Shown here: one piece after another, positions 33,573 through 42,685 of the stretch
How the letters are laid out: each line of letters starts with the position of its first letter
Position numbering within the stretch: the stretch's first letter is position 1
DNA from: Clostridia bacterium
GTDB lineage: Bacteria > Bacillota > Clostridia > Monoglobales > Monoglobaceae
DNA: 64,000 nt
NCBI GenBank assembly: GCA_017456605.1
Contig: JAFTJA010000013.1
Span: 124,001 to 188,000 of the forward strand
Direction of reading: 5' to 3'
Position numbers and translations under genes: made by a program
The notes under the pieces: model-generated
What the model saw: the letters and a program-made list of their open reading frames with translations, nothing else
Told to the model about the DNA's origin: nothing
Databases searched by the model: none

Positions 33573-34065
33573 CCTTATCAGAATATAAAACTTTTCCCAT
33601 TCGTCTTACAATAAAATAAACAGGAATTGTAACAATCATATTATAAAATCCTTCAGGAATTATGATCCTTAGGAGAATTGCAAAAAAGTTTCCGCCATCC
33701 AGTGTCAGATAATAAATAAATCCATAAACAATTTCATAAAGCACAGTCTCGGCAAGCACCATAAGAAGTACAACCAAAATATTGTTATCCCGAAGGACCC
33801 TCTCGCAGAAATAAGCGGTGAAGAAACCCAGAAGCATCATAAGAATAGCATTGAGTCCCCAAAGTCTTCCCACAAGCAAGTCAAGAACGAGTCCAAAGAA
33901 AGCGCCCAAAACCGCGCCCTCACTTTTCCCGCAAAAAGTGCAGACAATTATTACATAAATCAAAAACAAATTGGGTTTGACAGAAAAAATTTCAATGCAA
34001 TCAATCAATGTCGCCTGAAAGATTGAAAAAGCCAACAAAAAGGCTCCATGCAAAGTAGTTTTCAT
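33556..34065 (-). CDS. mreD: Rod-shape-determining protein MreD
   Basis: The 169-residue membrane protein has five or six hydrophobic helices ('FLIYVIIVCTFCGKSEGAVL', 'LNAILMMLLGFFTAYFCERV') and the G-x-x-x-G-L-x-x-D-L pattern 'GAFFGLVLDLLVGRLWGLNA' usual for MreD. It links MreC to the cytoplasmic machinery in side-wall growth. It is 17 nt behind mreC and overlaps mrdA by 17 nt. Confidence 0.9.
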   Translation of the reverse strand: MKTTLHGAFLLAFSIFQATLIDCIEIFSVKPNLFLIYVIIVCTFCGKSEGAVLGAFFGLVLDLLVGRLWGLNAILMMLLGFFTAYFCERVLRDNNILVVLLMVLAETVLYEIVYGFIYYLTLDGGNFFAILLRIIIPEGFYNMIVTIPVYFIVRRMGKVLYSDKGETIG

Positions 34066-34082
34066 CGCAACCTCTCACAAAA

Positions 34083-34919
34083 TCAATTCATATCGTTTTT
34101 AACTATTAAAACAGCATTGATATTTTCTATATCAGCATCGGGAGAAATGATGGCATATTGAGAAATCCCCTGCATATCAGGCCTGATTTCAAGCACTTTT
34201 CCCACGTTCAATCCTTTGGGGTAGATTCCCCCAAGCCCCGATGTCATAATTTTGTCACCAACAATAATGTTGGCATTTTTCGAAATGAACGAAAGTCTTA
34301 GATTTCCGCCCAGCGAATCACTGGAGTCGCCCTCTGCCACTCCGTATTCACCTGATCTCACTATTTCAGCGCCGACAGAGTGTGCAGGGTCTATGAGGGT
34401 TATCACCCTCGACCAGGTGGTCCCCACTTCACTTATTCTTCCCACCAGTGCCTTGTCAGCAGAAATAACCGGCTGATTCAGCGCAACACCGTCTGTTGCA
34501 CCTTTATCAATAACAAATGTGTTATACCAGTTCGACGGCTCCCTTGAAACAACCTCTGCTGCATCAAGCTCAAGCTCGGGATAAGCAGCTTTGAGTGCAA
34601 GAAGACGCCTGAGTTCTTCGTTCTCACTGAGTGCAATCTCACTTTTATCAAGTGCGGTCTCAAGTTCGGCATTTTCAAGTTCAAGGTCTTGAATTTTTTC
34701 TTTCAGCTTATCCACATTTGAAAAATATCCAAAAAAGTTGGATATGCCGTTCCCCGCTTTTGTAAAAAGCTTTTGAACAGGCGTAACAATCACCTGAGTT
34801 ACATTCTCAACAAAAGTAATATCCGAGCTCACAGCATTCACAATACCAACAATTATGCCAAGACAAACAGCCGCCACCAACAAACCGAAAACACATCTGT
34901 TTTTAAAAAATCTTTTCAA
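34083..34919 (-). CDS. mreC: Rod-shape-determining protein MreC
   Basis: The 278-residue protein has one N-terminal membrane helix (about residues 11-30), a coiled coil (about 68-105, 'DKLKEKIQDLELENAELETA') and an extracytoplasmic beta-barrel domain ('AEVVSREPSNWYNTFVIDKG', 'IMTSGLGGIYPKGLNVGKVL'), the standard MreC plan. It scaffolds PBP2 activity outside the membrane. It lies between mreB and mreD on one transcript. Confidence 0.95.
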   Translation of the reverse strand: MKRFFKNRCVFGLLVAAVCLGIIVGIVNAVSSDITFVENVTQVIVTPVQKLFTKAGNGISNFFGYFSNVDKLKEKIQDLELENAELETALDKSEIALSENEELRRLLALKAAYPELELDAAEVVSREPSNWYNTFVIDKGATDGVALNQPVISADKALVGRISEVGTTWSRVITLIDPAHSVGAEIVRSGEYGVAEGDSSDSLGGNLRLSFISKNANIIVGDKIMTSGLGGIYPKGLNVGKVLEIRPDMQGISQYAIISPDADIENINAVLIVKNDMN

Positions 34920-34947
34920 AAGATGTATCTCCTCTCACAAAATTCAA

Positions 34948-35946
34948 TTATTCAGACATAAGAAGCGTATGCAATGTCTTGATTTCTTCAAGAGCTTTGC
35001 CTGCACCGATTGCCACACATTCCATCGGTGATTCCGCAATGAAAATAGGTATCTCGGTATGTGCATTTATAAGCTTTCCAAGACCTTTCAGCATACATCC
35101 GCCACCGGTAAGAACAATACCTGACTCAATAATATCAGCAGCAAGCTCCGGCGGTGTTTTTTCAAGAACTGCCTTGATTCCGTCAATAATCATAGCAAGA
35201 CTTTCTTTGATTGCCTCACGAACTTCTTCTGACGTAACAGTTGCAGTCCTCGGAAGCCCCGAAACCAAATCACGGCCCTTTATGCTGATTGAAAGTTCTT
35301 CCTTCAATGAACACGCCGAGCCAATCTCGGTCTTTATCTCTTCCGCTGTAATGTTTCCTATAATAAGATTATGATTTTTCTTGAGATATTGAATAATGTC
35401 ATTGTCAAACGAATGGCTTGCCACCTTGAGGCTTTGTGTTGCAACAATTCCGCCAAGTGAAACAACCGCAATTTCAGTAGTACCGCCACCGATATCAACA
35501 ATCATTGAACCAACCGGAGCATTCACTTCAACGCCTGCACCGATTGCGCCTGCCATTGACTTTTCAAGGAGATAAACATCCTTTACACCGGCCGCCAGAA
35601 CCGCATCACGAACAGCACGTTTTTCAACATCAGTAATGTGCGAAGGGAGACATACAACAGCCTTTGGCTTTAAGAAAGTTGTGCCAACCGCCTTCTTGAT
35701 AAAATACTTAAGCATTGCCACAGTAATATCAAAATTTGCAATAACGCCTTCCTTTATGGGAGTTACAGCACAGATGTCCACAGGAGTTCTTCCCAGCATC
35801 TCGCCGGCTTCCTTACCAATTGAGAGGATTTTGCCCGATGCACGGCTGATAGCAACAACCGTAGGCTCATTTACAACAATGCCCTTTCCTCTTACATAAA
35901 TAATAGTATTGGCAGTTCCCAAATCAATTCCTATTTCATTTGCCAT
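34948..35946 (-). CDS. mreB: Actin-like cytoskeletal protein MreB
   Basis: The 332-residue protein has the actin-fold ATP-binding signatures I-D-L-G-T-A-N-T (phosphate 1), 'VDIGGGTTEIAVVSLGGIVA' (phosphate 2) and 'GIVLTGGGCMLKGLGKLINA' (adenosine). It guides side-wall synthesis. The start is ATG at 35946; a GTG 12 nt upstream has no space for a ribosome site. The gene indicates a rod-shaped cell. Confidence 0.97.
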   Translation of the reverse strand: MANEIGIDLGTANTIIYVRGKGIVVNEPTVVAISRASGKILSIGKEAGEMLGRTPVDICAVTPIKEGVIANFDITVAMLKYFIKKAVGTTFLKPKAVVCLPSHITDVEKRAVRDAVLAAGVKDVYLLEKSMAGAIGAGVEVNAPVGSMIVDIGGGTTEIAVVSLGGIVATQSLKVASHSFDNDIIQYLKKNHNLIIGNITAEEIKTEIGSACSLKEELSISIKGRDLVSGLPRTATVTSEEVREAIKESLAMIIDGIKAVLEKTPPELAADIIESGIVLTGGGCMLKGLGKLINAHTEIPIFIAESPMECVAIGAGKALEEIKTLHTLLMSE

Positions 35947-35986
35947 AACAAAAAACACTCCTTATGTAAATTTTTGAAAATATTTC

Positions 35987-36577
35987 TTAGAAAATTTTTA
36001 TACCAAAGTCCTCTTTCAAGACCCCGGCAAGCTTTGAAACCGGCAACCCAACAACGTTGAAATAGTCACCGTTTATTTTTTCAACAAAAATCGAGCCTAA
36101 GTTTTGTATTCCATAGCTGCCTGCTTTATCCATAGGCTCCCTAGTTCTAATATAATCTTTTATTTCGTTTATGTCAAGTTTTTTAAAGAATACTTCGGTT
36201 TTTTCGAAAAAAGAACTTTCCTTTCCCGTTTCAGTGTCTTTCACGAAAACTCCGGTGAAAACACAGTGCATATTTCCGCTTAAAGCACTGAGCATTTTGA
36301 AGGCATCTTCTTCATCCTTTGGCTTTCCCAAAACTTTTCCACCAATCGCAACAATCGTATCGGCAGCAATGACAATGTAGCCCTTATCTTTTTCAAGCTT
36401 TTTGATAACATTTTCGCCTTTAAAACTCGCAAGAGCACATACATTCTCTTCAATATTATCAAAGCTGATGTCAGGCTCCGGTGTTTTGTCCACTATAACC
36501 TCAAAACGAAGTCCAAGCATCCTTAAAAGCTCTTGTCTGCGAGGTGAACCTGATGCAAGAATTATATTTTTATCCAT
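35987..36577 (-). CDS. maf: Maf-type nucleoside triphosphate pyrophosphatase
   Basis: The roughly 196-residue protein starts with the Maf signature I-L-A-S-G-S-P-R-R-Q-E-L-L and has 'VIAADTIVAIGGKVLGKPKD' and 'REPMDKAGSYGIQN', all conserved. Maf proteins hydrolyse dTTP, UTP and modified nucleotides and are linked with septum formation. ATG at 36577 overlaps the end of the Gx-transporter gene (8 nt), so the two are translationally coupled. Confidence 0.93.
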   Translation of the reverse strand: MDKNIILASGSPRRQELLRMLGLRFEVIVDKTPEPDISFDNIEENVCALASFKGENVIKKLEKDKGYIVIAADTIVAIGGKVLGKPKDEEDAFKMLSALSGNMHCVFTGVFVKDTETGKESSFFEKTEVFFKKLDINEIKDYIRTREPMDKAGSYGIQNLGSIFVEKINGDYFNVVGLPVSKLAGVLKEDFGIKIF

Positions 36578-37091
36578 AAAAACCACCGTCTTTTAAAATT
36601 CTGTCGCCCAATATTTTGGCGCCTATGCCCGTAACAGTTCCGCTAACCACCGAAACAATCAACAGTTGCGGCAGATAAGAAAACATATACCCTGTATAAA
36701 AAATCAGGCTTGCGACAACAACTTGTGCAAGATTATAAAGAGCCGCGCCAATAACGCTTAGCCCAACCATTCCCGCTTTGGGATAAAGATATTTTTTTGC
36801 CAAAACCATACCAAGCACCGAAAAAAGTGTCCCCGTCACACTGTAGGGCAAGGCTGTTACTCCACCGGATAGAAGTGTTCCCAAAAACGCCCTCAAAAGC
36901 GAAATAACCATTGCATTCTTTCCGCCAAAAAGAAAAATGTTTATGAGCGATACAATATTTGCAAGGCCAAGCTTTCCGCCGGGAACCGGGGAAATCAAAA
37001 TTCGGTTTTCCACATACTGAAGAACAATTCCCACCGCAGTAAGAACTGCCATAATACATATGTTTTTTGCAGAATACTTTTTGCTTTTCAT
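36570..37091 (-). CDS. Gx transporter family membrane protein (heptaprenyl diphosphate synthase component I-like)
   Basis: The 173-residue protein has about five membrane helices. Its glycine-rich stretch 'SPVPGGKLGLANIVSLINIF' is typical of the Gx/HepS-I family, which resembles ECF S-components. The role is not settled; neighbours of the family often include NusG-II, ApbE and FMN-binding proteins of extracytoplasmic flavin systems (known association). Here a NusG-II-type protein precedes it, sharing one base, and maf follows. Confidence 0.8.
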   Translation of the reverse strand: MKSKKYSAKNICIMAVLTAVGIVLQYVENRILISPVPGGKLGLANIVSLINIFLFGGKNAMVISLLRAFLGTLLSGGVTALPYSVTGTLFSVLGMVLAKKYLYPKAGMVGLSVIGAALYNLAQVVVASLIFYTGYMFSYLPQLLIVSVVSGTVTGIGAKILGDRILKDGGFYG

Positions 37092-37474
37092 CAGTATGTC
37101 ACCTTATCAACCTTTTCATCGTCTTTTCCTGCTATTTTGACCATAACGCGGTTTGGGCTGCAGACAATCATCTGCCCCACCTTTGTTATTTCTCCGCTTA
37201 ATACGTCAGTTTTGTCAGGGCAGGACGCCTCTGTCATTTTTGCACCACGGTTTGTTATTTCAAGACGGTTGTAGCCGGTTTCGCTTTTTATATCAAGCAC
37301 TTTCGTCCCTGAAATTTCCGCAAGGTTATACACAGCATATTCCTCGCCGTCAAGAAAAATCTCTACACGTTCTGCATTTCCGACGAAAACAAACGTCCCA
37401 AAGAGAATATAAACCAAAAGGGCAATCAAAACCACCAATAAAATTATAATCTTATCCAAAGTCGTTGTCATCAT
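37091..37474 (-). CDS. NusG domain II-type membrane-anchored protein
   Basis: The 127-residue protein has one N-terminal membrane helix (about residues 8-28) and a small beta-rich outer domain of the NusG-II type ('SGTKVLDIKSETGYNRLEIT', E-A-S-C-P-D-K and I-V-C-S-P-N-R with two conserved cysteines). Function is unknown; it typically pairs with Gx-transporter genes. The start overlaps the U32-peptidase stop (ATGA), and the end overlaps the Gx start. Confidence 0.8.
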   Translation of the reverse strand: MMTTTLDKIIILLVVLIALLVYILFGTFVFVGNAERVEIFLDGEEYAVYNLAEISGTKVLDIKSETGYNRLEITNRGAKMTEASCPDKTDVLSGEITKVGQMIVCSPNRVMVKIAGKDDEKVDKVTY

Positions 37475-39558
37475 CTAAACCCCTTGTTAAAATGTCCTCT
37501 TGTGAAATCTTCCTCCCTATATTCACTGCCCGTCAGGAAAGCGTTTGAAATCTTTTCACATTCTTCAGGGCTTTCATCCGTAAAATACAGTCTGAAAAAA
37601 CCGACATTTATATTTTTTATTTTATCCATTTCGGATAGTAATACCGTCTTCTTGCTGTTCAGAATAACGCTCCGGCAAATATCCCCGTCCTTTATCACCG
37701 GGAATTTAACACCCATTCGGTCGGTAAGTGTGTTATTTTCGTGGCACGGACATTTGTCATCGTTTTTGATAAGGCAGTTTTCAGAAACAGCAATAGGCAA
37801 CCGCCCATAAACCATAACCCCTGCCCGGATTGGCTTTGCGATTTTTTCAATCTGCCGAAAGTTCAGCTCCGGCGAAAGTCCAATGGCCTTGAGTCCCATT
37901 TTCTTCAAGAAATCAAAGGAATATGAATTTGTCACATTCAGCCTGAAACCCCCGTAAATATTATGCCCCGAAAACTCGTTTATAAGTGAAACATTGTGCA
38001 TAAGCACTCCATGATAACCGCAGCCAAGCAAATTCTTTGCAATAGCCGTATATTTTACAAAGTCATCATTCTTTAGTATCGCCGGCAGAACAATTACTGT
38101 TTTTTCTCTTATGCTGTCCGCAACTTTTCGGTTTCGTTCTATAACCCCAATTGGAATATAAAATTTATCAAACTCCAAATCCTTAACCGCCTCAAGCTGT
38201 TCATCATTGGTAATTTCACAGACAAACTCTTTTGGGGCTTCAACCGAGCTGAATTTTTCATCATCATATTCTTTTTTTGTATCCGCTCTTTCAAAAGAAC
38301 GGATAATTTTTTCTTCAAGCATTTTGAGGGCTTCTCTGCGAAGTTTATTCAGTTCACCCGCTGACAAAAACAGGCCGCCCTCAACCTCTGCCGAGATTTC
38401 CCGGAATTCAAAAGGTGTTCCTCCGGTTTTTGAAAGCTGTGCGATGACAGACGCCACGTCTAACGCCGCATTCTTCGCCCTTTCCGGTATCATATTATGT
38501 CTGTATTCAACCGTTATGTCGCCTGCGCTCAAGCACAATGTTGGCGAGGTTTCGTTTTTGAATATAGCCTTTCCCGAAATCTTCATTTTTCGCTTTTCTC
38601 CTTTAATTCCCGCAAGGAGTTCTTTTTCAAGCTTTGCAGTTTCTTTGAGATATGGGTTGTCGGGTTTGTGCGGTGCAAACATTTCACTGCCCTTGTTTCC
38701 TGAAAGATAACCGTCGGTATAACCGCCACGGTTGAATATGCTTTCAAGAATTTTTATATCCTCATCCGTCACACTTTCAGGGGCGTCAATATATTTGCGA
38801 TAAACACTTACAACCGCCGCAACATATGCTGCGCCTTTCATTCTTCCCTCAATTTTAAGCGACAAAACACCACATTCTCTAAGAGAATCAAGATGCTTTA
38901 TGCCCATAAGGTCTTTAAGGCTCAGGAAAAACGCTTTATCCCGGGAACCATTTATGCTGTACGGAAGTCGACAAGGCTGCGCACACTTTCCGCGATTACC
39001 GCTTCTGCCGCCTATCATACTGCTGATGAGGCACTGCCCGGAGTAACTCATACAAAGAGCCCCGTGGATAAACACCTCAAGCTCTGCTTCGGTATTTGAT
39101 GAAATCTCTTTTATTTCACGGGCAGAAAGTTCCCTTGACAAAACAACGCGTTTCACGCCCAGTTTCTCAAGGAATTTGACACCCTCCACATTGTGAATTG
39201 TCATCTGCGTGCTTGCGTGCAGGGGCAAATCCGGCACAATCTTTTTCGCCAGCTGCAAAACGCCCATATCCTGAACAATTATTGCGTCAACACCTGCAGC
39301 CGACAAAAACCTCAAATAGTCAGAAAGCTCATTCATTTCCGGATCAAGCACCAGAGTGTTCACCGTAACATATGCACGGACACCGCGCAAATGGCAATAA
39401 TCAACCGCCGCCTTTAGCTCGGTCTCATCGAAATTATCGGCAAAGTTCCTTGCACCAAAGCTTTTGCCGGCAAAATATACCGCGTCCGCTCCGCTTTGAA
39501 CAGCAGCAACCAGACATTCAAAATTTCCTGCCGGGGCAAGAAGCTCTACCTTTCTCAT
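37471..39558 (-). CDS. U32 family peptidase, long form
   Basis: The 695-residue protein starts with the U32 barrel ('ELLAPAGNFECLVAAVQSGA', 'DAVYFAGKSFGARNF') and includes the signature E-V-F-I-H-G-A-L-C-M-S-Y-S-G-Q-C and a cysteine cluster C-A-Q-P-C-R. A long C-terminal extension (from about residue 330) is found in the DUF3656-bearing group. Members were first called collagenases, but several bacterial U32 proteins work in hydroxylation of tRNA or rRNA bases. The RNA role is more likely here (inference). Confidence 0.85.
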   Translation of the reverse strand: MRKVELLAPAGNFECLVAAVQSGADAVYFAGKSFGARNFADNFDETELKAAVDYCHLRGVRAYVTVNTLVLDPEMNELSDYLRFLSAAGVDAIIVQDMGVLQLAKKIVPDLPLHASTQMTIHNVEGVKFLEKLGVKRVVLSRELSAREIKEISSNTEAELEVFIHGALCMSYSGQCLISSMIGGRSGNRGKCAQPCRLPYSINGSRDKAFFLSLKDLMGIKHLDSLRECGVLSLKIEGRMKGAAYVAAVVSVYRKYIDAPESVTDEDIKILESIFNRGGYTDGYLSGNKGSEMFAPHKPDNPYLKETAKLEKELLAGIKGEKRKMKISGKAIFKNETSPTLCLSAGDITVEYRHNMIPERAKNAALDVASVIAQLSKTGGTPFEFREISAEVEGGLFLSAGELNKLRREALKMLEEKIIRSFERADTKKEYDDEKFSSVEAPKEFVCEITNDEQLEAVKDLEFDKFYIPIGVIERNRKVADSIREKTVIVLPAILKNDDFVKYTAIAKNLLGCGYHGVLMHNVSLINEFSGHNIYGGFRLNVTNSYSFDFLKKMGLKAIGLSPELNFRQIEKIAKPIRAGVMVYGRLPIAVSENCLIKNDDKCPCHENNTLTDRMGVKFPVIKDGDICRSVILNSKKTVLLSEMDKIKNINVGFFRLYFTDESPEECEKISNAFLTGSEYREEDFTRGHFNKGFR

Positions 39559-39575
39559 AAACTTTCAAATCCTTT

Positions 39576-39962
39576 TTAGTATTTTCTGTAGTTTTGTCCA
39601 CCATTTTGTGAGCTGCATCTGGCAAGCTCAATCTTGAGATTTTGGACTTCCTTTTCAAGCTGTGTAGCCTTTTGAGACCGCTCATCAAGTGCTGCCATAA
39701 TCTTGCTCTCGTTGTTTGCATAATCCGATACTTGCTTTCTCAGATTATCCGTTGCATCTTCAAGCTTTATGTATTCGTCCGACAAATTTATGGCTGCCAG
39801 CATAGCAATCATAACATTTGTAAGCTGCGGATTTTCACGTTTTATATCTTTAATCTTTTTGTCAACACGAACCGCTACCCGCTGAACATACTCCGCAGTT
39901 TCAGCAGTAACAAGCGTATATTCTGCCCCGTCAATCAAAACTTTAACTTTGTTTTTTTCCAA
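39576..39962 (-). CDS. zapA: Cell division protein ZapA
   Basis: The 128-residue protein has the ZapA N-terminal globular part ('VKVLIDGAEYTLVTAETAEY', 'VRVDKKIKDIKRENPQLTNV') and a C-terminal coiled coil from about residue 62 ('EYIKLEDATDNLRKQVSDYA'). ZapA bundles FtsZ filaments. It lies 17 nt upstream of the U32 gene and 6 nt after the NUDIX gene. Confidence 0.85.
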   Translation of the reverse strand: MEKNKVKVLIDGAEYTLVTAETAEYVQRVAVRVDKKIKDIKRENPQLTNVMIAMLAAINLSDEYIKLEDATDNLRKQVSDYANNESKIMAALDERSQKATQLEKEVQNLKIELARCSSQNGGQNYRKY

Positions 39963-39968
39963 AGCAAC

Positions 39969-40511
39969 TCACCTCTCAAACAAATTCATCGCATCGCATT
40001 TTAAAAATGCAATCACAGATTTTGCATCATTTATTTCGTTATTTAAAATCATTTTTCTCACATCGTCAACTGAAAATTCTTCTATGTCAAGGTATTCGTC
40101 CTCATCAGGGCTGACTTCGCCCTTTTCAAGTCCTTTGGCAAAAAAGATATGCGTCACCTCATTCGCAAAGCCCGGCGAGGGATAAAGAAAGCCAAGAGAA
40201 ACGATTTCTTTTGCAATATATCCCGTTTCCTCTTTGAGTTCACGGATACCGCACATCTTTGGTTCTTCATTTTTGTCAAGCTTTCCCGCAGGGATTTCCC
40301 ATATAGCTTTTTCTATGGGTTTTCTAAACTGTCTGACAAGTGGAATTTTTCCATCCTTGGTAAGTGCCAAAATACCCACACCGCCGGGATGGTCAACAAG
40401 TTCACGGTATGCCGTTTTTCCGTCAGGAAACTCTACCGTTTCAACCCGCAAATCAATTATCCTTCCTTCAAACAGTTTTTTCGATTCAACCGTTTTCTCT
40501 TCAAAAATCAA
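39969..40511 (-). CDS. NUDIX hydrolase (ADP-ribose pyrophosphatase type)
   Basis: The 180-residue protein carries the complete NUDIX box G-x5-E-x7-R-E-L-K-E-E-T-G-Y at about residues 94-116 ('GKLDKNEEPKMCGIRELKEE') and the ADP-ribose-type stretches 'YRELVDHPGGVGILALTKDG' and 'FLYPSPGFANEVTHIFFAKG'. It probably hydrolyses ADP-ribose to AMP and ribose-5-phosphate. It lies 25 nt downstream of the flavoprotein gene. Confidence 0.9.
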   Translation of the reverse strand: MIFEEKTVESKKLFEGRIIDLRVETVEFPDGKTAYRELVDHPGGVGILALTKDGKIPLVRQFRKPIEKAIWEIPAGKLDKNEEPKMCGIRELKEETGYIAKEIVSLGFLYPSPGFANEVTHIFFAKGLEKGEVSPDEDEYLDIEEFSVDDVRKMILNNEINDAKSVIAFLKCDAMNLFER

Positions 40512-40536
40512 AGTTCACAACCTCCCTGCATTCTTT

Positions 40537-41775
40537 TCAGGCATTTCGTCCTGCAAGCACTCCCGTAGAAAATGCAATCTGCAAATTAAACCCGCCGGTA
40601 TACGCATCGACATCTATTATTTCGCCGGCAAAGAAAAGTCCTTTTATCTTTTTTGATTCCATGGTTGACGGGTCAATTTCCTTAACCGAAACTCCACCTG
40701 ACGTTATTATTGCCTGCTCTATGGGACAAAAATCTTTTACCGTGAGAGTTATACCCTTAATCAGCTTTATAAGTCTCTGCCGTTCTTCTTTTGTTACAGA
40801 ATTAACCTTTTTGTGGGGTTCAATCCCTGAGAGCTCCACTATGGGCGGTATAAGTCCGCTGGGAAGCAAATCAGAAAGGCTGTTGACAAAATCCTTGTTT
40901 GCATACTTCCCAAAATCCCGAAGAAGCCGTATGTCAAGCTGTTTTTCGTCAAGGGCAGGCTTTAAATCAATCACAATTTTATACTTTCCTCTTTCCATAG
41001 GACGCATATGGGCAGACGCACTTAAAATTATTGGACCGCTAAGACCGAAATGGGCAAACATAAGCTCGCCAAAATCGTCATAAACCTTTTTCCCTTTTTC
41101 ATTAAGAACAGTTATTTCAGTATTTTTGAGAGAAAGTCCCATAAGGTCATAGGGCCAACTTTCCTCAACTTCAACTGGAACAAGTGACGGGTTTATATCT
41201 GTGACAGTATGCCCAAAACTCTCAGCAAACCTGTATCCGTCACCGGTTGAGCCGGTGGCGGGATATGAAACGCCGCCAGTTGCGATTATCACTGATTCCG
41301 CTTCGACTTCGCCGTTTTTTTCAGTCAGTACACCCTTAATACAGTCGCCGTCAGATAAAATTTTCACTGCCTTGTCACAAATGATTTTTACACCGCTTTT
41401 TTTAAGACTTTTGACAAGTGCATCCACAACATCAGTGCTTTTGTCCGAAACCGGAAAAACTCTGTTTCCTCTTTCCACCTTTGTTTCAACGCCGATTTCG
41501 TTGAAAAAATCTATTGTTTCCTGGTTGGTAAACCCATAAAATGCGCTATAAAGAAAGGAACTGTTTTTAGTAACATTTTGTATCAGTTCCTCAACATCTT
41601 CGCAGGCGTTTGTTATATTGCAACGGCCTTTTCCGGTTATCAGCATTTTTTTGCCCAAGATACGATTTTTTTCAATGAGCAGAACCTCAAGTCCCCGCTT
41701 TGCGGCTGTAAGTGCCGCCATCATACCGGCTGCACCGCCGCCGATTACAATCACATCAAAACTCTTATTTACCAT
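40537..41775 (-). CDS. BaiN/RdsA (HI0933/YhiN) family NAD(P)/FAD-dependent oxidoreductase
   Basis: The 412-residue flavoprotein has an N-terminal FAD-binding motif ('DVIVIGGGAAGMMAALTAAK'), the family mark 'GKKMLITGKGRCNITNACED', 'VIIATGGVSYPATGSTGDGY' and a C-terminal 'GLFFAGEIIDVDAYTGGFNL'. Family members have been tied to flavin-dependent reductions, including steps in bile-acid metabolism, but most have no proven substrate. It follows rluB by 2 nt, so they are co-transcribed. Confidence 0.9.
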   Translation of the reverse strand: MVNKSFDVIVIGGGAAGMMAALTAAKRGLEVLLIEKNRILGKKMLITGKGRCNITNACEDVEELIQNVTKNSSFLYSAFYGFTNQETIDFFNEIGVETKVERGNRVFPVSDKSTDVVDALVKSLKKSGVKIICDKAVKILSDGDCIKGVLTEKNGEVEAESVIIATGGVSYPATGSTGDGYRFAESFGHTVTDINPSLVPVEVEESWPYDLMGLSLKNTEITVLNEKGKKVYDDFGELMFAHFGLSGPIILSASAHMRPMERGKYKIVIDLKPALDEKQLDIRLLRDFGKYANKDFVNSLSDLLPSGLIPPIVELSGIEPHKKVNSVTKEERQRLIKLIKGITLTVKDFCPIEQAIITSGGVSVKEIDPSTMESKKIKGLFFAGEIIDVDAYTGGFNLQIAFSTGVLAGRNA

Positions 41776-41777
41776 TT

Positions 41778-42584
41778 TTATTTACCTGATTTCTGTGTAC
41801 GCCTCTTTGAATTTGTCTTTGAATATGCTTTCACCTTTGGCTTTGAAGAATTTTTTCCTTTGGTCCCTGCCGCCTCAATTTTCTTCAGCATATTCACCTC
41901 AGACTCGCTGAGCTTTCTCCATTTTCCTGACGGAAGATGTCCGAGAGTTAGTCCTGCCTCCTTTGTACGTTTCAGTTTTTTCACGATACAGCCAAGGGCT
42001 TCAAACATTTTTCTCACCTGACGGTTTCTGCCCTCGTGGATTGTGATTTCAACCTTTGTTCCATATTGGGTAGCACCCACGACCTCAACCTCTGCCGGGC
42101 TGGTTTTTACGCCGTCAACCATAACGCCGCGCCTGAGCTGCAAAATAGTATCCATTGTGATATTTCCGGTTACTTCCGCAACGTAGGTTTTTGCTATATC
42201 ATGCTTTGGGTGTGTTATTTTGAAAGTCAAGTCCCCGTCATTGGTAAGGAGCAAAAGCCCCTCGGTGTCATAGTCAAGCCTTCCCACCGGGTAAATTCTT
42301 GCAGAAATATCTGAAACCAAATCCATAACAGTGGGTCGGCCCTTGTCGTCCGAAACAGTGGTGACAAAGCCCACCGGCTTGTTGAGCATTATATAATATT
42401 TCTTTTCGGTGTTTTTTACTGCCTCGCCATCAACCTTCACCACGTCATAGTCTTCATCAATCTGTACGCCCATTTCGCGAATAATTTCATCGTTCACCGA
42501 GACTCTGCCCTCTGCAATCATCTTTTCTGCAGCGCGCCTTGATGCAACGCCGGCATTTGCCAAATATTTTTGTAGTCTTATCAT
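41778..42584 (-). CDS. rluB: 23S rRNA/tRNA pseudouridine synthase, RluB/RsuA family
   Basis: The 268-residue enzyme has an N-terminal S4 RNA-binding domain ('IRLQKYLANAGVASRRAAEK') and the catalytic domain with the RsuA-family motif G-R-L-D-Y-D-T-E-G-L-L-L-L-T-N-D-G (catalytic Asp). 'IHEGRNRQVRKMFEALGCIV' is the C-terminal signature. The last 30 residues are a Lys/Ser-rich tail. Length and context (common beside segregation and cell-envelope genes in Clostridia) favour RluB. Confidence 0.88.
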   Translation of the reverse strand: MIRLQKYLANAGVASRRAAEKMIAEGRVSVNDEIIREMGVQIDEDYDVVKVDGEAVKNTEKKYYIMLNKPVGFVTTVSDDKGRPTVMDLVSDISARIYPVGRLDYDTEGLLLLTNDGDLTFKITHPKHDIAKTYVAEVTGNITMDTILQLRRGVMVDGVKTSPAEVEVVGATQYGTKVEITIHEGRNRQVRKMFEALGCIVKKLKRTKEAGLTLGHLPSGKWRKLSESEVNMLKKIEAAGTKGKNSSKPKVKAYSKTNSKRRTQKSGK

Positions 42585-42636
42585 AAAGCATCCATTCCTT
42601 AAAAAATAATTATATCAAAATCAATTATTTAAACAA

Positions 42637-42669
42637 GCTGTTGCAAACAACAACGTCATCTGCAACAGC
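42637..42669 (-). terminator. Terminator after the PRPP synthetase gene
   Basis: GCTGTTGCA pairs with TGCAACAGC across 15 nt on the minus strand, followed by TTGTTTAAAT; the U-run is imperfect. Confidence 0.5.
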
Positions 42670-42685
42670 CGCTAAAAAATCAAAT